Of a stretch of DNA of 64,000 nucleotides, positions 17,279 through 25,100 are shown one piece after another. The notes beneath the pieces are model-generated. The model worked only from the letters and a program-made list of their open reading frames with translations. It had not been told where the DNA came from and did not search any database. Origin of the DNA: an uncultured Bacteroidales bacterium (GTDB taxonomy: Bacteria; Bacteroidota; Bacteroidia; Bacteroidales; Paludibacteraceae); NCBI GenBank assembly GCA_900317745.1, contig ONHW01000013.1:20886-84885 (forward strand), in the 5' to 3' direction. The position numbers and the translations under genes were made by a program. Every line of letters starts with the position of its first letter. Position 1 is the first letter of the stretch.

Positions 17279-20251
17279 TTATGCGTTTGACGTAATTTTA
17301 GTGAGGTAGTCTTTGAGGTTAGCCTGCGGGTCAAGATCCATCTTGCAGCGCATGCGGTAGCGCAACATCTCCACGCCTCGGGTAGATAAGCCCAGCATGG
17401 GTCCCATCTCTTTGGTAAGCATACCCATGTGAATATATACGCACAGTTTGCGTTCCTGTTTGCTCATCCACGGGAACCGTTCAGTCAGACATTTGCAGAA
17501 TCCTGCATTCACCTCGTCGAAGTTCTCCTCGAAGCGCTGCCAATCGATACTCTCGTCGCCGGCTTTGGAGGTGATATGCTGCTTGAGGTTGTTCAGGCGC
17601 TCCTCCACCTTCTTCAGATTATGCGTCTGCAAGTCGTGCAGACACTTGTCGAGTTGCTCGTGGGCAAATGCCAGATCTTCCTGCTTGATGACTTCCTCGT
17701 GCATGATTCGCGTCAGCTCCTGACTCTTGGCTTGCAAACGCGTCTGCGTACGGTCGTTCTCGAGTTGCAGGATACGCAGTTGCTGCTCATGCAACGCTTT
17801 GCGCTTCGAGCGGTCGGCAATCACGTACAGCACGTAGGCTACTCCGCTCAGCCAAAGCAGGGTAAGCACGGCAAACAGGCAGTACGCCCACCAGGTCATG
17901 TACCAGGGTGGCAGAACAACGAACTGCCAGGAGCGTGTCACCTCGGCAGGCAGTGTGTTCTCGGCAGCCGACAGACACTTAACCTGCAACGTATATCTCC
18001 CCTGCTCCAGCGACGAACACTCGTAGTACGCACGCGGAGTAAGCGGTGTGAACTCTTTGTCGCGAGGCAAGAGGCGGTAGGCGTACATTGTGTTACCTGC
18101 CGGCGTGCGGTCGATACTGCAACTGAATCGCAATGCGTACTCGTCGTACGGCAGCACGAACACCGTGGGGCAGTCTTCGGTTGAGCGTTGAGAGTTCTTA
18201 TCTCGGCAAGCCTCGAACGATCGGCTATAAGCCGTATGGAGAGTTGAGAGATGTTGAGCGTTGGGAGATGTTGAGGGTTGAGAGTGGAGCGTTGAGAGAC
18301 CGGCACTGCCTAAGGACTCGCCGTACACGGCTTTACCGTCGTGATTAACCATACTCACCTCGCGCAGATATATGGTCGGCACGGACGGTTCGGACGGCTG
18401 ACGGCTGGCAACGGATGGTTGCAGCATACTATACCCCTGCAGTGTACCGATAATATAGCCGTCGGCTGTTTCGTATATATTCTCGAACCCGCCAACGAAA
18501 TCGGGTTTGTTGCTATACAGCGGCTGTGCCGGCATATATGTCTCGCCTTGGCGGATGCGGATATACAGGGTGCCGTCAATGATAAAGAGGTTGTTACCGC
18601 GGCTGTCTTGCAGCATTTGTGCATAATAGGTCTCGCCTGCCAGGCAGTTGTTCATCAGGTTCTCGTCGTGCCGCAGCACGCCATCGGCACCTACCACCCG
18701 GCAGTAGTCAAGGCTGCTGATTACGATCTGCTCGCCCAGGCGGCTGATATTGATCCAATCGTGTGCCTCGTTGTAGGGGTGAACCGATTGGTTGTCAAAC
18801 GTCTGTTCGTCTGCCCACTGCAGATGCACGAGTCCTGCTGTAGCCACCGCCCATACTGCACCTGTGGGATCGACCTGCCAGCGGAACGCAGTATCGCCAA
18901 AGCCCTTGACGCGAGTTATCTGCCACTGACCGTTGGTCTTGTTCAGCACGCGGAAGCCCGAGTAACTGCCGGCGAGCACGCGTCCGTCGGGCAGCGGTTG
19001 GACCTTCCAGAACCCTTCGTCGGTGCAGAGCGGGAGCACACGCGAACCATCCACGATGAACAGTCCTCTGTTATGGCAGCAGAACACCGTGCCGTCTATC
19101 TCGCTCAGGCTCCACACCTGCCCCATACTGCCCTCAACGAGTTGGAGCGGTTTGCCTGTATTCGTCCTGACATACAGAGCCTGGTTGGTGCCGTAATAGT
19201 AACGCGTTGTGGCACCTTGCTGCACGCGCAGGGCGGCATAACCGGTGCCGAAGTTCGTCTGCTCGTCGCTTAAATACTGGCGTGTGGAAGCCAGTTGCAC
19301 ATAATCGATACCCTGATCAAGCCCGACCCAGAGGTTGTTGCGACTGTCGAATGCCATGGAGAGGATTGTATTGTTCTGCAGCCCTTCTTTGCGCGATACG
19401 AAGCGGCTGATCTTTCCGTCGGTAGTCACCACGGCTATGCCCTGCAGCACAGTGCCCAAGGCTATCTGGTCGCCACGCACGGCAAACGTATAGAGCTGGT
19501 TCTTGCGGATGAAAGCATCTGCCTCGGTGCGGTAGGGCGCGATACGCGTGCCGTCGTACTCGTACAATCCGCCCAGGTCGGTGCCGATCAGCAAACGCTG
19601 TTCGTCCAGCGCCTGGATGCAACGCACCTCGTAGCCGCGGAGTATATCCGAGCCGTGAATACGGTTCATGCGTGTGCCGGTGAGCAGATACAAACCATCA
19701 TCCGTGCCGACATAGATTGCACCGCCTACCTCTTCGGCGCAGAACACGCGGCTGGCGGTAGATAGAGTACGCACATCCTTCAGCGAGATAGAGTCTGCAT
19801 CGCTGTACTCGGCTACAATAATACGGTGACGAGTGAAGATATACACCTGCTGACCAATTACTTCAATATCCCACACCTCGCCGTAGTCGGGAGATATATC
19901 TTCAGTCATGAGTGACGTATAGCGCATAGCGCCCATTGACGTAGGTGTGAAAACGCCGAAGTCGTTGGTCGCGCCTATGAAGATCGCCTTATCATCCAGG
20001 GCAGCAATGCTGCGCGGCAGGTTGCCATAATACATGCCATAGATACGCCACTGCGAACCGTCGTACTCGAGCAAACCGTAGTTGTTAGCGGCATATAGCC
20101 AGCCGTTGCGGGTGGTGAGGAGCTGCCAGTTCTGCGTGCCGGCACTGTAGTCGGCTACGGAGAAATTGGTGACAGGGATATTCCATCCGGCGTATGTCAC
20201 GGGTGACAGAGCAACCAGACAGATGAGCAGCAGATAGTGAAGTCGTTTCAT
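17279..20251 (-). CDS. SusR-like membrane one-component regulator (propeller, Y_Y_Y, TM, LuxR-type HTH)
   Basis: 990 aa from the ATG at 20251 (MKRLHYLLL); the open frame upstream overlaps the divergent aroC and is discarded. Signal peptide about 1-20; periplasmic beta-propeller repeats about 20-620 (WLYAANNYGLLEYDG, IYVGTDDGLYLL, LLIGTDLGGLYEYDG, NNLWVGLDQGID). A Y_Y_Y domain (about 696-783) is followed by one transmembrane helix (about 785-811), a coiled coil, and a C-terminal helix-turn-helix (about 926-985; SKQERKLCVYIHMGMLTKEM, GLSTRGVEMLRYRMR). No histidine kinase or receiver domain is present, so it resembles SusR rather than hybrid two-component sensors. It probably senses glucan oligosaccharides in the periplasm and controls the GH81 and susC promoters; this is inferred from position. 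Residues of about 645-695 derive from GTTGAGN repeats and look like an inserted loop. Confidence 0.85.
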   Translation of the reverse strand: MKRLHYLLLICLVALSPVTYAGWNIPVTNFSVADYSAGTQNWQLLTTRNGWLYAANNYGLLEYDGSQWRIYGMYYGNLPRSIAALDDKAIFIGATNDFGVFTPTSMGAMRYTSLMTEDISPDYGEVWDIEVIGQQVYIFTRHRIIVAEYSDADSISLKDVRTLSTASRVFCAEEVGGAIYVGTDDGLYLLTGTRMNRIHGSDILRGYEVRCIQALDEQRLLIGTDLGGLYEYDGTRIAPYRTEADAFIRKNQLYTFAVRGDQIALGTVLQGIAVVTTDGKISRFVSRKEGLQNNTILSMAFDSRNNLWVGLDQGIDYVQLASTRQYLSDEQTNFGTGYAALRVQQGATTRYYYGTNQALYVRTNTGKPLQLVEGSMGQVWSLSEIDGTVFCCHNRGLFIVDGSRVLPLCTDEGFWKVQPLPDGRVLAGSYSGFRVLNKTNGQWQITRVKGFGDTAFRWQVDPTGAVWAVATAGLVHLQWADEQTFDNQSVHPYNEAHDWINISRLGEQIVISSLDYCRVVGADGVLRHDENLMNNCLAGETYYAQMLQDSRGNNLFIIDGTLYIRIRQGETYMPAQPLYSNKPDFVGGFENIYETADGYIIGTLQGYSMLQPSVASRQPSEPSVPTIYLREVSMVNHDGKAVYGESLGSAGLSTLHSQPSTSPNAQHLSTLHTAYSRSFEACRDKNSQRSTEDCPTVFVLPYDEYALRFSCSIDRTPAGNTMYAYRLLPRDKEFTPLTPRAYYECSSLEQGRYTLQVKCLSAAENTLPAEVTRSWQFVVLPPWYMTWWAYCLFAVLTLLWLSGVAYVLYVIADRSKRKALHEQQLRILQLENDRTQTRLQAKSQELTRIMHEEVIKQEDLAFAHEQLDKCLHDLQTHNLKKVEERLNNLKQHITSKAGDESIDWQRFEENFDEVNAGFCKCLTERFPWMSKQERKLCVYIHMGMLTKEMGPMLGLSTRGVEMLRYRMRCKMDLDPQANLKDYLTKITSNA
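18180..18300. repeat. GTTGAGN heptad array inside the regulator gene
   Basis: At least eight recognisable GTTGAGN units lie on the plus strand in two blocks (18180-18193 and 18243-18297), separated by non-repeat sequence. On the coding strand they give Ser/Thr/Leu-rich residues just before the Y_Y_Y domain. Confidence 0.8.
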
Positions 20252-20274
20252 GACAAGGAGTGTAATTTTCGTAT

Positions 20275-20302
20275 GTTGAGTGTTGAGATTTGAGAGTTGA
20301 GC
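20275..20302. repeat. Four-unit GTTGAGN array in the regulator leader
   Basis: Four 7-nt units (KTTGAGN) fill most of the predicted 5' untranslated region between the promoter and the regulator start. Confidence 0.8.
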
Positions 20303-20312
20303 GAATCGGGCA

Positions 20313-20344
20313 CAAAGATACAAAAAATTTAGGATATTTGCAAA
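20313..20344 (-). promoter_or_regulatory. Promoter of the SusR-like regulator
   Basis: Minus strand: -33 TTTG (20344-20341, within ATTTGCAAAT), 20-nt spacer, -7 TATCTTTG (20320-20313). It faces away from the aroC promoter. Confidence 0.78.
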
Positions 20345-20358
20345 TATTCTGCCTATAA

Positions 20359-20390
20359 TTTGCATTTTTGGATAATTTTTTGTAACTTTG
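20359..20390 (+). promoter_or_regulatory. Promoter of aroC
   Basis: Plus strand: -33 TTTG (20359-20362), 20-nt spacer, -7 TAACTTTG (20383-20390). Confidence 0.78.
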
Positions 20391-20407
20391 CACCGAAAAT
20401 AGGGTAA

Positions 20408-20468
20408 GTTGAGAGTTGAGCGTTGAGCGTTTAGCGAAGTTGAGAGTTTAGCGTTTAATAGTTTAACA
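20408..20468. repeat. GTTGAGN/GTTTAGN heptad array in the aroC leader
   Basis: About eight 7-nt units, with one 3-nt interruption, occupy nearly the whole region between the promoter and the aroC start codon. Confidence 0.8.
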
Positions 20469-20480
20469 GCATAACAAAAC

Positions 20481-21482
20481 ATGAACAGTATAGGTGATAC
20501 CTTTGTTTTTACCTCGTTCGGCGAGAGCCACTCTGCTGCTATCGGCGGTGTGCTGGATGGCGTGCCGGCAGGTCTGCATATCAACTTCGACATGATCCGC
20601 GAGGCACTCGACCGCCGTGCGGGCAGACAATCACTCAGCGGAGCTGTCTCACCCCGTGCTTTGCGCGAGGCGGATGAGATCGAGTGGCTGAGCGGAGTTA
20701 TCTGTACGAATCGGACGGATAAGACGGATGCGCAGGAATATGTCACCATAGGTACGCCTATCGCGTTCCTTATACGCAACCGTGACGCGCGGCCGGAGGA
20801 TTATGAGGCACTCAAGCACTCTTTCCGTCCTGCGCACGCCGACAGCACCTACGAGGCGAAGTACGGCATACGCGATTGGCGCGGCGGTGGCAGGGCTTCG
20901 GCACGCGAGACAGCGGCACGCGTGGTGGCAGGCAACATTGCCGCACAGATGTTGGCGGAGCGAGGGATAACAATCAAGGCACAACTCGTGCAGGTAGGTG
21001 CAGAGACCAACGCCGAACGGTTCAGCGAGCATATACGCCGCTATCAAACCGAAGGCGACAGCATAGGTGGGATCATTCGCTGCGAGGTGACAGGTCTGCC
21101 GGCAGGGTTAGGCGAGCCTATCTTCGACAAAATGCAGGCGCACCTGGCGTATGCAATCATGAGTATCAATGCCTGCAAAGGTTTTGATTACGGCAGCGGC
21201 TTTGCGGGCGTGAGCGAACCCGGGTCGGTAGCCAACAGGCAGAGCGGCGGACTGCTCGGAGGGATAACAGACGGCACTACGCTGTCTTTCCGCTGCGTGT
21301 TCAAGCCTACGCCCACCACCCCGAAAGCACTGAAGCAGATGCAAAACGAGCAAATGCAAAATGAACAAATGGTAAATGAAAAAATAGTCAATCGTTCTGA
21401 TGCATGCGTGGCGGTGCGTGCCGTGCCGGTGGTGGAAGCCATGACCGCCCTGGTGCTTGCGAACTTCATCAGCCTGGCGTGA
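20481..21482 (+). CDS. aroC: Chorismate synthase, divergent
   Basis: 333 aa, somewhat shorter than the usual 350-360. Converts 5-enolpyruvylshikimate-3-phosphate to chorismate using reduced FMN. Markers present: SFGESH near the N-terminus, RPAHADSTYEAKYGIRDWRGGGRASARETAARVVAG, GSGF, SGGLLGGITDG, FKPTP and AVRAVPVVEAMTALVL. Oddities: GESHS where GESHG is usual; an extra segment with TNRTDKTDAQ before the TIGTPIAF strand; a shortened stretch between GSGF and SGG where most family members carry a GSEHND-type loop; a repeat-derived QMQNEQMQNEQMVNEK segment; and RSDA where RHDP is usual. The two catalytic His positions appear kept. It may be active but diverged, or decaying. It has its own promoter. 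Confidence 0.85.
   Translation: MNSIGDTFVFTSFGESHSAAIGGVLDGVPAGLHINFDMIREALDRRAGRQSLSGAVSPRALREADEIEWLSGVICTNRTDKTDAQEYVTIGTPIAFLIRNRDARPEDYEALKHSFRPAHADSTYEAKYGIRDWRGGGRASARETAARVVAGNIAAQMLAERGITIKAQLVQVGAETNAERFSEHIRRYQTEGDSIGGIIRCEVTGLPAGLGEPIFDKMQAHLAYAIMSINACKGFDYGSGFAGVSEPGSVANRQSGGLLGGITDGTTLSFRCVFKPTPTTPKALKQMQNEQMQNEQMVNEKIVNRSDACVAVRAVPVVEAMTALVLANFISLA
21348..21395. repeat. Short-period repeat inside aroC
   Basis: Imperfect repeats of ATGCAAAACGAGCAA type (about 15 nt, built of 7/8-nt halves) encode the Gln/Asn/Glu/Met-rich insert between FKPTP and the RSD motif of AroC. Confidence 0.65.
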
Positions 21483-21561
21483 AGCAGTGCCGGGCTCTGA
21501 TTGCCCTTTAGCAAAGCAAAAATATTTTTCAAAAAAAAAAGGCTGCGGGGCTCACGTGCAT

Positions 21562-21600
21562 GTGCGCGTGCGCACTGCTCTTTTCTTTTATTTCTTTTAA
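21562..21600 (+). terminator. Possible aroC terminator
   Basis: A 6-bp stem GTGCGC/GCGCAC with a 2-nt loop is followed by a T-rich tract of about 25 nt. The loop is too short for an ideal hairpin, so this is tentative. Confidence 0.35.
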
Positions 21601-21626
21601 TTTATAGGGGGTGTGGGGGAGTTGAC

Positions 21627-21689
21627 TATAGTCGCACTTTTGTTGTCTATAGTCGCACTTGTGGTGTCTATAGTCGCACTTGTGGTGTT
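21627..21689. repeat. Three 21-bp direct repeats
   Basis: Units start at 21627, 21648 and 21669, each beginning TATAGTCGCACTT and ending KTKGTGTC with few changes. The period of 21 equals three 7-nt steps. There are no spacers, so it is not a CRISPR array. Confidence 0.85.
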
Positions 21690-21725
21690 TCCGGCAACAC
21701 TTTCTCAATATGTAGCAGCACTCCT

Positions 21726-21834
21726 TCGATAATGGATCGATGTTGGCTCGATAATGGCCCGATGGAACGGAACGAAATTCGTGCTGTTCGATCGGGGTTT
21801 TGTCGGGGTTTTATCGAACTTTCGCCGAGGTTTT
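21726..21834. repeat. 11-nt-period repeat array with conserved block (copy 1)
   Basis: Units of 11 nt starting TCGAT occur at 21726, 21737 and 21748, followed by the 16-nt block CCGATGGAACGGAACG (21759-21774). After a short break the 11-nt period resumes with reversed-looking units (21792, 21803, 21814, 21825). Confidence 0.8.
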
Positions 21835-21925
21835 TAGCGAAAAAACTAACAAGGGGAAAAGTGCAACGTAAAGTGCACAAAATTTGCGAAATCTCTTGCA
21901 TTTAGCTGTGTTTTTTTATAATTTA

Positions 21926-21957
21926 TTTGTATATTTTAAGAAAATTTCGTATCTTTG
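21926..21957 (+). promoter_or_regulatory. Promoter of the FN3 surface-protein cluster
   Basis: -33 TTTG (21926-21929), 20-nt spacer, -7 TATCTTTG (21950-21957). The leader to the ATG at 22111 would be about 145 nt, unusually long here. Confidence 0.78.
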
Positions 21958-22008
21958 CATCGACATTTGGGTATTAGTCGTTTTCAAGCGACATACAAGC
22001 CTTAACTT

Positions 22009-22059
22009 ATACAAGGATATGCAATATGCGCCTCACGGCGTGGGTTACACATCCTGTAT
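22009..22059 (+). promoter_or_regulatory. Structured 5' leader element
   Basis: ATACAaGGAT (22009-22018, one bulged A) pairs with ATCCTGTAT (22051-22059). Inside lies a hairpin GCGCC-TCAC-GGCGT (22028-22041). The element sits in the long leader of the FN3 gene and overlaps the start of the possible leader peptide. I cannot assign it to a known riboswitch class. Confidence 0.5.
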
Positions 22060-22114
22060 GTTCGTTTTACACTATGCCCACAATAACAGACTATCTAAAT
22101 TAAAAACAATATGA
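22019..22114 (+). CDS. Possible 31-aa leader peptide
   Basis: An ATG at 22019, with AAGGAT just upstream, opens a 31-codon frame with the sequence MQYAPHGVGYTSCMF near its start. Its TGA at 22112-22114 overlaps the ATG of the FN3 gene (ATGA). That layout suggests translational coupling, with the start codon lying inside the leader hairpin. It could equally be a chance frame over a structured RNA. No family is recognised. Confidence 0.35.
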   Translation: MQYAPHGVGYTSCMFVLHYAHNNRLSKLKTI

Positions 22115-25100
22115 AAATTAAACAATTATTTCTTTCAGGCCTGCTGACAGCATTGCTGTGCGTAGTGGGTACTAACAATGTATGTGGAGCAACATACAAC
22201 TACAACACTGTTATCCAAAGTATTGAAGTTATACAGTCTGATGCTATTACCACCAATCAGTTCACATTGAACATTACTCAAAAAGGTGTCAATTCAGGCG
22301 GAAGTTCTTATTCCTCAACCATGACAATGGTCTTGGAGTCAGATGACCGCACATTAGAAGGACTCTATTCAACTCTATCCAGTGCAACAAACAAACTCAA
22401 ATCGGCTGATTTGATATACTCTACAAATGTTCGCGCCTTAAACACGACCACCTCGAAGTTTAAGATAAATAAAGTAAGCGATGGACACTATAGTATAGGA
22501 GACCCTTCTTCTAATACCGATTGTCAACTTCATTTCAAGCAGACAAGTCCATCTAACAATCACACTTACAATTACTTTTATAGTTATAAATACGATAGTG
22601 GGACATCTGGGACTGCCACTACGTTTAACCAATTTGCATTCGATTTCACGCCCAAATATGCCGTTGCACCTACAAGCGTAAGTGCCAGTGCTGTTGGTGC
22701 GACAACTGCGACTATCGGCTGGACAAGCAGCGAAAGCGCTTGGCAATACGTATGTCTGCCTGCGACAACTACACTAACAGAAGATCTGTGGACGAGCAAT
22801 GCTGTTTCGGTAAACACAAAATCCGTGAACCTCACCGGGCTTACTCCTGCTACGAGGTACAAATTCTATGTGATCTCTGACCGCGGTGCAAGCGGTACGA
22901 GTGTCATTGTTTCTACGGAATTTACCACCGAATGTGAAACTGTTTCTTTACCGTGGAGTTATGGTTTTGAAACGGGAGTTACAAATAATCAAACTCCGCT
23001 TTGCTGGGGAGAACTAAAATGCACCGGTAGCACCAACGGCTATGTACAAGCAACTACGTTAGCAAAGAAAGCAGGAACATATGGGCTCCGTATTGCCGGT
23101 GGGCGTTCGAGCAGTTCACCGAAGAGCGAGGTAATAGCTGTATTCCCCGAGTTTGAAGAGGAAATCAGCAATCTGGAACTATCGTTCTATTATAAGACCG
23201 ACATGGATATTATTGATCCTGATTGGGGAAATACTATCTATGGCAAGTTGCAATTGGGGTATGTAACCAACCCCTCGAATGCTGCCACTTTCGTTGCAGT
23301 AGGAGAGCCGTTAGATCAGAAAAGTACATTTACTCCCCAGACAGAAAGTATTGTTATGTCAAGTGCGCCAAGCGGAGCACGTTTTGCTATCCTGTACACC
23401 GGTGGTGAAAATCTTGGTTTTGCTTCTATCGACGACATTACCGTGCGTGAGAAACCTGCCTGCAACAAACCGGCAGGTGTAAGTGCAGGTAGCGAGACGG
23501 CTGAGGGAGCGACCATCACATGGAACGCAAACGGCATGAGTACGTGGAAGTTACAGGTGTCGGAAGGCGACGCAGCCAGTTGGGGTGAGGAGATTGATGT
23601 AGCAACAAACTCCAAGGAACTGACAGGACTGAACTCCAACACGTTATACTATGTTCGCGTAAAAGCAGACTGCGGCGGTGGCAGCGTGAGCGAGTGGAGC
23701 GACAATGTGTCGTTCACTACACTCTGCGGCACTGTCAGCGTGAGCGCTTCTGCATCGTGGAACATGGACTTTGAGGGTCTGAGCGATCATATCGTTCCCG
23801 ATTGCTGGGACAACTCCGCTTCTACCACCACTTCTTCCTGGGGTGCAGGATATATCTGGGGTACATACAGCCGCGGCGGCAACACCATGCTGGCTATGAG
23901 CAACTCTTCTTTGGACGGAGGCACAGCACTTATGAACACACCGGCTATCGCTATCCCGAATGACGGCAACACGTATGAACTGACATTCGATCATTCGAAC
24001 ATGGCTCCTGTCGGCAATAACCTGATTGTGAAGATTTCTGCCAACGGCGGTGCATTTGCGGATAAAGGCACATACTACCCCAGCGGAAATGTTTCCTCTT
24101 ATCCTGGCACATTCACGAAAGCGACTATCAGCCTGGCTGACTATAGCGGCAAGACAATCAAGATTCAGTTCTTTGCTAACCCGACAAGCGGCACTTCTTC
24201 CGAAGGCGGTGCAATGTTCGTTGACAACGTGAGCGTTCATAAGGAGCCTACCTGCTTTGCGCCGACCGCATTGACGTTCAGCAGCCTGACATCTGCCAGT
24301 GCACAAGTAAGTTGGACGAACGGCGGTGAGGAGAGCGCATGGCGACTGCAATACCGCACAACGGAAGGCTCGTGGAGCGCAGAGCAGGTTGTAAGCAGCA
24401 AGCCCTACACACTGACCGGACTGAGTGCGAACACGGAGTATCTGGTTCGCGTTAAGAGTTACTGCGCAGCCGACGATCAGAGCGAGTGGAGCGAGGTAGG
24501 TTCGTTCACCACGCTGTGCGCCGCTGCAAGTATGCCTTTCAGCGAGTCGTTCAGCAGTGCATCAGAACTGCCCTCGTGCTGGGAAGCGACATCTACGGTT
24601 TCCAACGGCTGGTCAGCTTACGAGAAGAGCGGTGCTTACTCCGTGCAACTGCGTACGGGGTCGAGCGGCGAGGCTGAACTGCGTATGCCGGCTATCAACC
24701 TGAGCGAGGCTGCTATCCTGCGCTTCGAGTGGAAGAACGCCAACGGTGCTAACGCCAATATCTATATCTCCACCAACGGCGGCACAACGAAAACACTGCT
24801 CGCCAACGACCTGTCCAATGTACACAGCGATTGGACTACAAAGATTTTTGACCTGTCAACCTACACCGGCGAGACAGTGCTTATCTACTTCAAGAGCCAG
24901 TTCAGCTCAATCAACCAATATGCGTACCTCGATGATATAGAGGTTGTTGCACGCCCGTGCGATATGATTCTGAATATTCAGGTTACCAGCGGTGCTACCA
25001 TCAGTTGGATCGGCAACGTGAAGAAGTTACAATACAAGACCGGCTCCGATGCATGGAGTTCTGTAACTATTCCTTCGGGCGAATATTCAGGACCAAAGAC

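Larger units (their letters stand above)
21483..22110. other. 628-bp gap between aroC and the FN3 gene
   Basis: No convincing gene is seen apart from a possible leader peptide. In order the gap holds a possible terminator hairpin (21562-21600), three 21-bp repeats (21627-21689), an 11-nt-period array (21726-21830), a promoter (21926-21957), and a structured leader (22009-22059). Confidence 0.7.

Noticed and set aside
18341-19273. 310-codon plus-strand frame opposite the regulator
   Set aside because: Antisense to propeller repeats of a well-supported gene.
20252-20779. N-terminal extension of the regulator to 20779
   Set aside because: The extra 176 codons cross the regulator promoter and the start of aroC and look like antisense sequence.
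21627-21689. CRISPR array (also considered for 41301-41390)
   Set aside because: Repeats are directly adjacent with no unique spacers and no cas genes are present.
21501-21905. Frame with three YSRTCGV-like repeats
   Set aside because: It follows directly from the 21-bp DNA repeat being a multiple of three; no signal peptide, poor start, and it runs through the 11-nt-period array.
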